Shown here one piece after another: positions 22,544-30,733 of a stretch of 64,000 nt of DNA. A program made the translations under genes and the position numbers. The notes below the pieces were generated by a model. It ran no database searches, was not told where the DNA came from, and was given only the letters and a program-made list of their open reading frames with translations. The stretch covers positions 744,001 through 808,000 of the forward strand of contig JAHQRK010000028.1 of the NCBI GenBank assembly GCA_019828595.1. Direction: 5' to 3'. Source of the DNA: Aphanomyces cochlioides (Eukaryota; Oomycota; Saprolegniomycetes; Saprolegniales; Verrucalvaceae). Positions within the stretch are counted from its first letter, which is position 1. Each line of letters begins with the position of its first letter.

Positions 22544-24208
22544 CCCAAACAACACTTGTGTCAAAATTTAAAAAGCAAAGACCGCGTGAAATCACTGGCC
22601 AATCAAAAGACAATAAAATGGCGGGAAGGTTGAACTACTTTTGATTGGCTAAAGGCGGCCGTAGTTTTTGTGTGCCTTGTAATACCTCGTTCCCAGTAAC
22701 TCGCTCGTGATAACGAACTGACTTTGGAGACTCATGTTGCACTGCCAGAGCCTGTGTGAATCCCTCCAACAGAGCAGCTTTGAGATTGACATCTGATGTC
22801 TTATCTCCCCACATGTCGGGGAGACGGGAAATAAATGTTGAAGTGTTCAAGAAAGATGGATTTCGACCAGGAACCGTAGAGGAGGCTACTTTTCTCTGAG
22901 AGGGGGCTGATTTCACCAAAGTATAGTATCACGAACAAACTTTTGCAGCTGATTTCAGACGCATTCCTACAATATGCACTTCTAAATGAATATTAACATA
23001 GACTACAACCTGCAGGGCTCAAAACTTCAAATTTAAACCTGAGAAACGATAAAAGAGCTTTGGATGACTGCTCGTCAATTCTAGTATGTTATGATCTCAG
23101 TAAGTTCATGGTATCCTACTTACTCATATGAAGTTAAAATATTTTCAATGCGCAGAAACTTCTGATAAGTCTTCAATTTTTCAGAAACAGACCTCGAGCT
23201 CCACAACAAATTACAGCTGTCGCATGCCTGCGACTTTGACTTATTGCGTCCTCGCAATACAAGTGACTTAGAGCATCCACTGGACCATATTTGTAAACTA
23301 AATGATTTGTTACATGGGAATAAATATGGTGAGACTACCTTTTTGTTGTTTCGTCTGTATGTATAATATACTTGCTAGATTGTTTAGAGTATTTTTCATG
23401 AGCAACAAGCTCCTCTTGCCAAACATGTAGTTCTTTTGCAGGAATTGCACCTGGGCATGTTTCGAATTTCCTATCACGTATATTGACGTGTGAAGCACGA
23501 GTGGTCTCGTGAAAGTCTGACAAGTTTGATGTGTCGTCCACACATTGTATGCCTTGTACATGTGATTCATGTGTCAATCTACTAAGTTTTGTAAATGACT
23601 CATTGATATGACCTAACCTGGGAATATAATTCGTCATAAGTGTTGCTTTGTTCTCTTCTATTAAGGCAGCACGGTACCTTGCATCGTGCTCTCGTAACTC
23701 ATCATGCGTCCAATGACTTTTGCAGCGTCGCTTATGTTTCTCCCAGGGAGCTGGGCAATATGCACCGTCCATGGCAATCGTCACAGCGACACCATTCCTG
23801 CGAGGACACATTGCGCATTTCACATACTGACCTAAGGGGTCTAGTTGAAGTACATGAGCGTCGTTCTTCGTGTCTTCTGGCCATTCAGTACGCCGTTTTG
23901 GTGCCATTATGTCAAATCTAGAATAAAGCTGGATTCGTTTCACTTGTTCAAGTTCCGTATCATGGAGGGTCACTATATTCCATGCATATAAAATATTGTC
24001 AGGACAATACTTCCTGAGCTGTGATAGGCTAAAAATATTTTTATATGATGAAACTTATAGTATACTTTATTCAAGTCAAAATGATTACCGACCATGTTTA
24101 TGATCCCACAGTCAAGTATAGTTAGTTAATCATGATTGGCAGACGACGGGACGTTTTCTTAAATGTGATATCATAGTTTCTCCGGTCGGCAAAAGTGACA
24201 CCCCTCCT

Positions 24209-24734
24209 CTTGTGATCAACCTCTCCTGTCGCGAGATAGAGACACGCCGCAACCTGTAGTGCCACGCCCTTTCTGTGCTCATGGGTGCACGTCAAACGCC
24301 TTCATACAATAACCTCTGTATTATTATATCTGTAATGGCATCAAATTTCTTCATTTGCCTCTTATATAATATAAAAGAGGCAAATGAAGAAATTTCATGC
24401 CGCGATTGCCAGAAGGAGGCAGAGGCAAGGCTTGCTTCAACCCTCATCGAATCTTGCTTGGCTGTTTCTCATACTATGTCGTATTTCCTTGCCAATGACG
24501 TCTTGGCGAAAGGCCCTCAATCACATTAGCTTCGAGTGGAACAGTTCTCGTTGTTCTTTTATACCTTTATGTTATTATATATATCATAAATAAAATTATA
24601 AAGTACTCTCCTTGTCGACCCCTGGACAAACAAACTTTCGTCGCCAATTGCGCATACCATGCATCAATTGCGACGACGACGGTCGAGGGCGAGAACATTT
24701 GTACTACCTCCCCAATGAACCCTCTTTCTCGGAA
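24209..24734. other. Intergenic interval with a long hairpin
   Basis: No gene. Contains the 27-bp-arm hairpin at 24337-24401, described separately, and marks the transition from transposon debris to the secreted-protein cluster. Confidence 0.5.
24337..24401. repeat. Hairpin with 27-bp arms and 11-nt loop
   Basis: Arms 24337-24363 and 24375-24401 are complementary with one mismatch (core AAATTTCTTCATTTGCCTC), separated by ATATAATATAA. No TA or other clear target duplication and no coding frame. Confidence 0.85.
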
Positions 24735-24884
24735 ATGGGTGCACGAGCCTCCAGATGGATCCTCATGCTATTGATCATCACGATCGCGACTGATTGCGCT
24801 GCTGTCCATCGCGGCAAGAAGACCTTTTCGAGTCTCGCGCCACGGCCGAGATTGATTGCCATGCATCGCCGAGCTCGCCGCTGA
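24735..24884 (+). CDS. Possible small secreted basic peptide
   Basis: The ATG at 24735 opens 49 residues, 'MGARASRWILMLLIITIATD...', with a convincing signal-peptide-like hydrophobic segment (about 8-22) followed by a short Arg/Lys-rich tail ending 'RLIAMHRRARR'. It lies directly upstream of the first large member of the secreted basic family and shares the logic (signal peptide plus cationic tail) but not the 'QDTPV' block. Too short to be sure; the upstream open frame has no better start. Confidence 0.3.
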   Translation: MGARASRWILMLLIITIATDCAAVHRGKKTFSSLAPRPRLIAMHRRARR

Positions 24885-25058
24885 AGCAGTCACGACTGAA
24901 ACCTTGACTTTCATTTAAAGGCTAGACGATACAACGATGATACCAATGCCTCCAGATGGATTTCACAACAAGCGACACTGTTGTGCTGCGGTGCGCATTG
25001 TTGCGGTGGAGGAGAACGGAGGTCATAATTGAATTCGCCTCCTCTTGAACACTTTATC

Positions 25059-26033
25059 ATGAGGTTTGGTGTGCCCCTTGTCTTCCTCGCGTCTCTCGCC
25101 TTGGCCCAAGACTTCTCGCAAGACACGCCCGTTATGCGTGGTCTCTCTGAAAGCGCCATGGCCGAATGGAACGTTGTCAATGACGAACGATCGCTTTTGT
25201 ACGCTGCTGCTAAACCGGCCGACAAGCCTGCCACTGACAAGGCTGCTGCTCCAGCACCCAAGTCAGTGGCCAAGACGCCGTCCACCAAGGAGGAGAAGAA
25301 GCCTTCTAATGCCAAGAAGTTGACAACCAAGGGTGGTGACAAGAAAACTGGTGCCAAGAAGACTGGAACCAAGAAGGGATTGAAGAAGGGCACCAAGAAG
25401 TCTCGTAGCAAGAAGCGCGTCAGAAAGGCCCGTGCCAAGAAGACTGGAACCAAGAAGGGATTGAAGAAGGGCACCAAGAAGTCTGGTGGCAAGAAGCGCG
25501 TCAGAAAGGCCCATGCCAAGAAAGGTGCGAAGAAGGGCACCAAGAAGTCTCGTAGCAAGAAGCGCGTCAGAAAGGCCCGTGCCAAGAAGACTGGAACCAA
25601 GAAGGGATTGAAGAAGGGCACCAAGAAGTCTGGTGGCAAGAAGCGCGTCAGAAAGGCCCATGCCAAGAAAGGTGCGAAGAAGGGCGCGAAGAGGACGAGC
25701 TCTAAGAAGGGTCATGCAGCCCGTAGGGCCCCCCAATCCAAGAAGGCTGGCGGTAAGAAGACTGCACGTTCCAAGAAGGCTGGCACTAAGAAGGCGGTCG
25801 ACGACAAGAAGACTGATACCAAGAAGGCTGGTACCAAGGAGACTGATACCAAGAAGACTGTTACCAAGGAGACTGATACCAAGAAGACTGCTACCAAGGA
25901 GACTGATACCAAGAAGACTGGTACCAAGGAGACTGATACCAAGAAGACTGCTACCAAGGAGACTGATATCAAGAAAGAGTCTGACACGACGAACGATGTT
26001 GTGGCTACCAATGGCAACACCACACGATTGTAA
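25059..26033 (+). CDS. Secreted lysine-rich repeat protein, subtype A (A1)
   Basis: The start is the ATG at 25059, chosen because the signal peptide 'MRFGVPLVFLASLALA' follows at once and every paralogue has the same context (ATCATGAGG). The 324-residue product has the family block 'QDTPVMRGLSE' (21-31) and 'ERSLL' (43-47). An Ala/Pro/Lys linker follows, then a long tail of about 250 residues made of 'KKTGTKKGLKKGTKKSGGKKRVRKA'-like units. The tail ends in five 10-residue units of the form ETDTKKTxTK (about 25840-25970). It is predicted to be exported and strongly cationic throughout, with no folded domain recognised. Such proteins could bind polyanions (nucleic acid, acidic polysaccharide) or act as effectors; neither is shown by the sequence. 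Stop TAA at 26031-26033. Confidence 0.85.
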   Translation: MRFGVPLVFLASLALAQDFSQDTPVMRGLSESAMAEWNVVNDERSLLYAAAKPADKPATDKAAAPAPKSVAKTPSTKEEKKPSNAKKLTTKGGDKKTGAKKTGTKKGLKKGTKKSRSKKRVRKARAKKTGTKKGLKKGTKKSGGKKRVRKAHAKKGAKKGTKKSRSKKRVRKARAKKTGTKKGLKKGTKKSGGKKRVRKAHAKKGAKKGAKRTSSKKGHAARRAPQSKKAGGKKTARSKKAGTKKAVDDKKTDTKKAGTKETDTKKTVTKETDTKKTATKETDTKKTGTKETDTKKTATKETDIKKESDTTNDVVATNGNTTRL

Positions 26034-26598
26034 GCTGGCATTGAGCAATTGCCCAGATGAACGACGCTAACAAGATTGCAAGTCCTTGTTCGCAATTCCT
26101 TGTTTTTTGAGTTGACCATTGTGCAAAGTCGGAGAGCATCTTCAGTGGCCTCTTCACATGAGTCACAGCTGTAGGTGCTCGGTCTCGTCAAGCTTGAAAT
26201 TCGCCTCACAAAGCTGTGTCATGAAAGTGACTTCACGCTGGCACTGCCACAGGAGGTCTCACGAAATTGACCAAGTCTACCGGGAGTAATACACGGCTTG
26301 GCACCTGTCGCCATGCCCTCACCAAGAGGAACACACTTCAACCAGAATGCTAGCCTAAAGAAGAAAGGAACCTCCAAGTCTTACGTCGCCGAGGAACCTA
26401 CTCGAGAGTGGGGACTCCTCCATCTAACGCTATGGACATTTCGGTTGGTCATGCGGGGTGCCAAGTCAGCTTTGTTGAAACTTCAACTATGCTCACATCG
26501 CTCTGCACCAACGTGGCTGAGAAAGCTGGGTGAGTACAACTTGGCTGTTGCGTTACAAACCCAATGGACAATTGTTGAGAAAGGTTCGCGGGGAGCTC
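26034..26598. other. Intergenic DNA between A1 and B2
   Basis: No gene supported. A 139-residue frame (26298-26717) overlaps the conserved upstream block of B2, has no conserved start and no counterpart in the other duplicates, and is treated as chance. Confidence 0.45.
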
Positions 26599-26893
26599 TC
26601 GATCGATCGACGGTCGTCCAGTCAAGTCCATGCACTCGATCGACGTTCAAGCAACGCCGTGGGCTTGCGCCAAGCCTCACGAGTGTTCTTCACCATGCAG
26701 CAAGGCTCACAGCTTGACAGGTATCGCTGTCTTATATCTGTCGTTAATTGTGTCCATCCAGTTGGCTGCACCCCACCACGATGCCAACTGTCCTTTCTAG
26801 CCACAACAAGCGACCTGCACTGTTGTCGGAAAGAGAGAAGGGAGCTTGGAACCCATGTTCGTTTTTGCCAGATCTCGGAAATCACTGGCGATC
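26599..26893 (+). promoter_or_regulatory. Conserved upstream block of subtype B genes (copy for B2)
   Basis: Shared with the DNA before the B genes at 42484 and 63504. It starts with the palindrome TCGATCGATCGA (26599-26610, 295 bases before the ATG), passes a conserved 'GTTGGCTGCACCCCA...CCAACTGTCC' stretch (about 26760-26790) and ACAACAAGCGACC (about 26803), and ends with GTTTTTGCCAG at 26861, 31 bases before the start codon counted from TTTTGCC. Conservation next to diverged tails suggests promoter or 5' leader function, though recent duplication alone could also explain it. Confidence 0.55.
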
Positions 26894-28489
26894 ATGAGGC
26901 TCGTTGTGCCGTTCATCGTCGTGGCGTCTCTCGTCTTGGCCCGTAGTTTCCCGCAAGACACTCCCGTCACGCGCGTTCTTGACGCCGAGCGCTCGCTGTT
27001 GAACGCTGTCGCCAAAACTCCTCCCCAAGCGCCGCCTCAGTACGCTTCCGCTCCGTTGCATCGAAGGGCTGGAGATCCCATGGCTGTACGGCCGATGCCG
27101 AATGGCAATCCTCGTTCGAGAGGCTATGGGGAGGTGGAACCTGTGCCCAGGAGCTCTGGCTTGAAGCCCAACTCTGGTACTCGCTTCGGCCATTCTGCGG
27201 GCTCAACGAAGTTAACAACTAGCGCGGCCATGGGGGGCTCACCAAGTTTCAAAACTGAGAGAAACGAGAAGGGAGTTCGAAGACCTGGTGACATCATTGC
27301 TGGAGACAAGCGAAGTGGTGCTTCCAGAAGTGCTGTCGGCAAGCCAAGAGGGATTACAAATCCACATGTCAAGGGAGGTGGTGCCAAGCCAACAGGTGCT
27401 AAAGAGCCTCCTGTCAAGAGAGCTGGAATCCCGCCTTCTGGTGTAAGGGGGCCTAGTGACAGGAAGGCTGGTCCCAAGCCTAATGGTCCTACGACGCCCC
27501 GCGAGAAGGCTGGAACCAAACCCACTGCGCCCGCAAAGCACGGTGGTAAAAAAGACGGAACCAAACCGTCTGGAGCAAAAAAAACCGATGTCAAGAAGGC
27601 TGGAACCAAGCCCACGAGTGCTAAAAAGCATGGGGCCAAGAAGGCTGGAACGAAGCCCACCAAGCCTAAAAAGCACGGTGTCAAGAAGACTGGAATCAAA
27701 CTGACTGGAGTTAAAAGACGCAAGAAGGCAGGAACTAAGCCCACTGGTGCAAAAAAGAATGGGGCCAAGAAGACTCGTGCTAAGCACACCAAGCCTAAAA
27801 AGCACGGGGCCAAGAAGCCCACCAAGCCTAAAAAGCATGGGGCCAAGAAGTCTGGAACTAAGCACACCAAGCCTAAAAAGCACGGGGCCAAGAAGCCCAC
27901 CAAGCCTAAAAAGCATGGGGCCAAGAAGTCTGGAACTAAGCCAACTAGTGCTAAAAAGCAAGGGGCCAAGAAGCCCACCAAGCCTAAAAAGCAGGGGACC
28001 AAGAAGCCCACCAATCCTAAAAAGCAAGGGGCCAAGAAGACTGGAGCTAAGCCAACTAGTGCTAAAAAGCATGGGGCCAAGAAGACTGGAGCTAAGCCAA
28101 CTAGTGCTAAAAAGCATGGGGCCAAGAAGACTGGAGCTAAGCCAACTAGTGCTAAAAAGCATGGGGCCAAGAAGACTGGTGCCAAGCCCACTAATGCTAA
28201 AAAGCATGGGGCCAAGAAGACTGGTGCCAAGCGCGCAGGTGGTAAAAAGCGTCGGGCCAAGAAAGTTGGAATCAGGCTTCGTGGTAAAAACAGCGCCAAG
28301 AGATCGAAGAAAGGTGGCAAGAGAGGTGGAAGGACGTCAACTGGTTCTGCTAAACGTCGTGGCAAGAAGAAAGGAGTCGATCTTTCACGTCTCAAACGAA
28401 ACCGCGTCAAGACGCCTGCTTCCAAGCCACGCGACCGCAAGACGACTGGAGCCACGGTGAAAGATGAGACGAAAACTGAAGCCAAGTAG
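26894..28489 (+). CDS. Secreted lysine-rich repeat protein, subtype B (B2)
   Basis: The ATG at 26894 gives 531 residues. An in-frame ATG at 26855 exists, but in the paralogue at 42484 the equivalent upstream ATG runs into a stop, so the downstream start is preferred. Signal peptide 'MRLVVPFIVVASLVLA', then 'QDTPVTRVL' (21-29) and 'ERSLL' (32-36). A non-repetitive segment of about 200 residues follows ('GEVEPVPRSSGLKPNSGTRF' and Gly/Pro/Lys stretches), then tandem units of the type 'AKKTGAKPTSAKKHG'. DNA units of 45 bp are exact or nearly so at 28031, 28076, 28121 and 28166, and a 78-bp higher-order unit repeats at about 27780-27930. The C-terminus 'KKKGVDLSRLKRNRVKTP' is conserved with B6. 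Exported, highly basic, no known fold. Confidence 0.88.
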   Translation: MRLVVPFIVVASLVLARSFPQDTPVTRVLDAERSLLNAVAKTPPQAPPQYASAPLHRRAGDPMAVRPMPNGNPRSRGYGEVEPVPRSSGLKPNSGTRFGHSAGSTKLTTSAAMGGSPSFKTERNEKGVRRPGDIIAGDKRSGASRSAVGKPRGITNPHVKGGGAKPTGAKEPPVKRAGIPPSGVRGPSDRKAGPKPNGPTTPREKAGTKPTAPAKHGGKKDGTKPSGAKKTDVKKAGTKPTSAKKHGAKKAGTKPTKPKKHGVKKTGIKLTGVKRRKKAGTKPTGAKKNGAKKTRAKHTKPKKHGAKKPTKPKKHGAKKSGTKHTKPKKHGAKKPTKPKKHGAKKSGTKPTSAKKQGAKKPTKPKKQGTKKPTNPKKQGAKKTGAKPTSAKKHGAKKTGAKPTSAKKHGAKKTGAKPTSAKKHGAKKTGAKPTNAKKHGAKKTGAKRAGGKKRRAKKVGIRLRGKNSAKRSKKGGKRGGRTSTGSAKRRGKKKGVDLSRLKRNRVKTPASKPRDRKTTGATVKDETKTEAK

Positions 28490-28805
28490 GTTGACGTTGA
28501 GGAGAATGAAGGGGTTCAGAGGTAGCTAAGAAATCTGAATGTATCTGCTTGTGTTTGCCACCTTTTGTCCACACTGGCAGGGTATGCAAGCAACCGCTGA
28601 GGCGCCGATCGATCGCATTGTCAAACCCATGTAGGAAAGCTAGCTCAAGATAGAACAAATCGATGGCTTCCCTGTCATCGTTTCGACTCGACGGTGATCG
28701 TGTCGTATCGCCGTTGAATGTCTTCCTCCTTCGAAGCTGATGGTAGTCCGTTTGAAAGAGTAGACAAAGGTGCTCACGAAACTCTCAAGACATCTCCAGG
28801 GAATC
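28490..28805. other. Downstream flank of B2
   Basis: No gene. The first 80 bases after the stop match those after the B6 stop at 43699 (CTGCTTGTGTTTGCCACCTT), so the duplicated unit extends past the coding region. Confidence 0.5.
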
Positions 28806-29512
28806 ATGACTCCTTCGGTTTCCACCTGCGTGTATTTGCGGCAACAAGCGACGTCATGGTTGCTGCAATGTCGTCGTTGTCATGGCGTCTCTCTCAAGTC
28901 TTCTCGTTAGACACGGTGCGCTCAGTGAAAACGCCATCTCTGGAAGGTCGCTCATGACGAACAACTCCTCCCCAAATTTCAAGAATTGTGATGGCCCGAG
29001 CTGTGGCGAAGGAAGAAACAGTGGCAAGACGATACTCTCGAGGACATTCACAGCGTGAAGACTACCACTTGAGTAGAGCTTTGAGGGTAGATGTAGAGCA
29101 AATTATGACCTCGTATCCCTGCTCCAATGTCTGGAGCGTTATGGCCAAGCCTCAACAAGGAAACCCATCAAAGTCGAACCACCCGTGCCACCAACAAATT
29201 TGTGAGTTTTTCGTTCTCCTCCACGTGTCTTCTGAAACAAGAGATGACGTCCAGCTACGTCTTTGTCGAAAGGAGTGCGCCGAGATTGCGTCCATTTTGG
29301 CTTGTGAAGCTGCCTCACCATCTTCTGCCAAGTCAACCACAAAGGACGGTGGTGGCTCTGATGACGAGAAGACAACTCCAGCCAATGTGAAAGACGACAC
29401 CAAGTCTGGGGAAAAGTCTGGCAAGGACTCAGTGACCGGTGAGGCCAAGAAGAAGCTGCGCCAGTCCCGAGAAGAGAACGACCAAGGAAGGCACCGTGAG
29501 TCAAGTGTGTGA
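28806..29512 (+). pseudogene. Secreted-family subtype C relic (C3), chimeric
   Basis: Bases 28806-29160 match 43878-44165 (relic C7). They include a degraded signal-peptide region ('...GTCGTTGTCATGGCGTCTCTC' near 28875). Bases 29231-29300 match the region upstream of C8 (about 44570-44640), after which the sequence jumps directly into the C8 tail (29308-29510, ending in a 'SGKDSVTGEAKKK' frame). The signal peptide and conserved block of the second unit are therefore deleted. The open frame 28988-29512 is a by-product of this fusion, not a real secreted protein. Confidence 0.65.
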
Positions 29513-30639
29513 ACATGAAGTCTGGCGATGCCAAGAGTGCTGCAGCCACAAGAAACGATGCCAAGACGACGTGAGGTAGCTCGTCTACGAGAAAGCCTTA
29601 CATGCTACCTGAATATGCACTTTCAAAGGACTTATAAGAGCATCTCCAACAGTAGTTTCTATTTCTATAGCGATAGGCGTTAGGCTATAAATTTCGCTGT
29701 CTTCAGCTGATGTGCACCATACGTGGCAACAGTCTTCTTCACGCTGTTTCGAGGAGTAACACCTGTTGCTTGAGCCGATCGTGGTCTTTGCGACTTGTAG
29801 CAACAGCTCTTGTACTTCGAGTCGTCGTCGGAACCACCGATTGAATCATAAATCTCGAAGCTTTTCTCTCAGCGTAGCTGGCTCCAGGGCAGGTATTCTC
29901 GCAGTCTTGTCCCTCTTGTCGGCATGGCACCGCTTCTATTAGCCAAGCGATTACAGTCTGCGTTATATAATAAAGCCATGTGAGATCAAATTGGCCACAA
30001 TGCAGTCTACAGCTGATGTGCACCATAGACTGTTGCAGGAAGGATGGAGTGGACGTCGTGTTCGATGTCTTTCCATCCACGATTGGCAATGCTCGCGACT
30101 CCTCCTTCGTCATTCGCGTTAGCACCCAATGTCCCGCTCCACGAGCAGGAAAGGGAGCAAAGGCGGCACAAGTTTGGGAGGGAAAGCACGATCAACGACT
30201 TGTCAAGCTGCTATGAAATTGAACGCAATTGCGTCGTCCTAGCGCGTCACGCTCTGAGCTTTTGGGTGCATGTTCAACATTATTCCATCAGTCATGTCAG
30301 TCCAGGGTGACTCGATCGAGGAGAACTTTCTTGGCTCGTTTGTATCTCCCAAGTGAAACTTGTTCCTCATGGGTGTACACGGAAGGAGCCTGCACGTTCA
30401 GGTTTCTCATGGCGTTGATCGTCGCGAGCGCTACTTCGCTGTCCATCGGCTCAAGAACGCCTCTCCAGCTCTCACGCCGACGCCAACGTCGCGTGCCATG
30501 CACCAAGGAGCAGTCGTCACTGAGCCCTTGTTTTTCATGGAAGGCTAGACACCCACAGCGACAACAGCCATTCCGCTTGTGCGCTCCAGATGGATTCCAC
30601 AACAAGCGATAATGTTGTGCCCTGCGTCACGCAGGACAC
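29513..30639. other. Non-coding interval between C3 and A4
   Basis: No gene supported. TAAGAGCATCTCCAACAG at about 29636 resembles a Harbinger terminus preceded by TAA, but no partner end is visible. A 17-base direct repeat AGCTGATGTGCACCATA occurs at about 29706 and 30010. Confidence 0.4.
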
Positions 30640-30684
30640 TCTCTTCCATGACAACACGCAGGCTGCGTGTTGTCATGGAAGAGA
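30640..30684. repeat. 45-nt perfect palindrome upstream of A4
   Basis: Arms 30640-30661 and 30663-30684 (22 bases each, containing CTTCCATGACAACACGCA) are perfectly complementary around one central base. It directly follows a smaller perfect hairpin CCTGCG-TCA-CGCAGG (30621-30635) and lies 50 bases before the start codon of A4. It can form a cruciform or a very stable leader hairpin. Confidence 0.95.
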
Positions 30685-30733
30685 AGCGCTGGGTATGGAG
30701 GCCATATTTGATTTTGCCACCTCGTGGATAATC

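Larger units (their letters stand above)
20534..22696 (-). mobile_element. Autonomous-looking Tigger element inside an exon
   Basis: Twenty-eight-base inverted repeats (20534-20561 and 22669-22696; 27 of 28 identical; outer end CTGGGAACGAGG) are flanked by TA (20532-20533 and 22697-22698). The 2,163-bp element carries an uninterrupted transposase. Excising it and one TA joins the host gene in frame across the site on the minus strand ('...RYHERV' to 'IAFCSVLNAI...'), which confirms the boundaries independently. Confidence 0.95.
17788..23907 (-). pseudogene. Multi-exon transposon protein with 'TEEPCEH' motif, interrupted by Tigger
   Basis: The ATG at 23907 starts 'MAPKRRTEWPEDTKND' followed by a cysteine/histidine finger ('CAMCPRRNGV...WEKHKRRC', about residues 30-65). 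Coding continues in pieces: 22919-22699; after the Tigger, 20531-20450 ('NAISPKAYRYFQGNLLGPS'); a 47-nt GT-AG intron; 'FDGTKVSKLV' (about 20250); 'VCVDGVSCDV' (about 19730); a 45-nt intron; 'DANHAIKNVRNAIVGGARV' (about 19590); 'TKRNLISASMG' (about 19170); 'TTEEPCEHFFGVVRSF' (about 19050); and a last stretch ending at a TAA at 17788-17790. This layout recalls a hypothetical protein family repeated in oomycete genomes. Exon joins downstream of 20000 are provisional and several frames carry stops, so the copy is dead. Confidence 0.5.
17355..24208 (-). mobile_element. Large unclassified transposon, carrier of a nested Tigger
   Basis: A 15-bp inverted pair, AGGAGGGGTGTCACT, occurs at 17355-17369 and (inverted) 24194-24208. 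Just inside both ends lie related hairpin-like blocks built on GCCGAC(A/C/G)GGAGA and AAATGTGATATCA (17411-17516, 24135-24190). Between them one minus-strand gene family runs from 23907 to 17788, interrupted by the Tigger element 20534-22696. Removing the Tigger leaves about 4.7 kb. The termini are a proposal based on these repeats; the superfamily is not one I can name. Confidence 0.55.

Noticed and set aside
23284..23330. Small MITE at ACCATATTT...AAATATGGT
   Set aside because: Arms of only 9 bp and no target duplication; it falls at the edge of a likely intron of the unclassified transposon gene.
26298..26717. 139-residue open frame between A1 and B2
   Set aside because: It overlaps the conserved B-type upstream block; the equivalent regions before B6 and B10 do not keep the frame.
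27124..28485. A 453-residue open frame on the minus strand across gene B2, with similar ones opposite A1, A4 and B6
   Set aside because: Antisense reading of a 3-base-periodic Lys/Gly repeat gives Leu/Phe/Pro repeats without start context, signal or homology; the plus-strand genes have conserved signal peptides and paralogues.
28988..29512. 174-residue open frame as a new gene
   Set aside because: Comparison with C7 and C8 shows it is a fusion of untranslated upstream DNA with a tail segment; no signal peptide and no conserved start.
29636..29653. Left end of another Harbinger element (TAAGAGCATCTCCAACAG)
   Set aside because: No inverted partner with a TAA duplication could be found within several kb.
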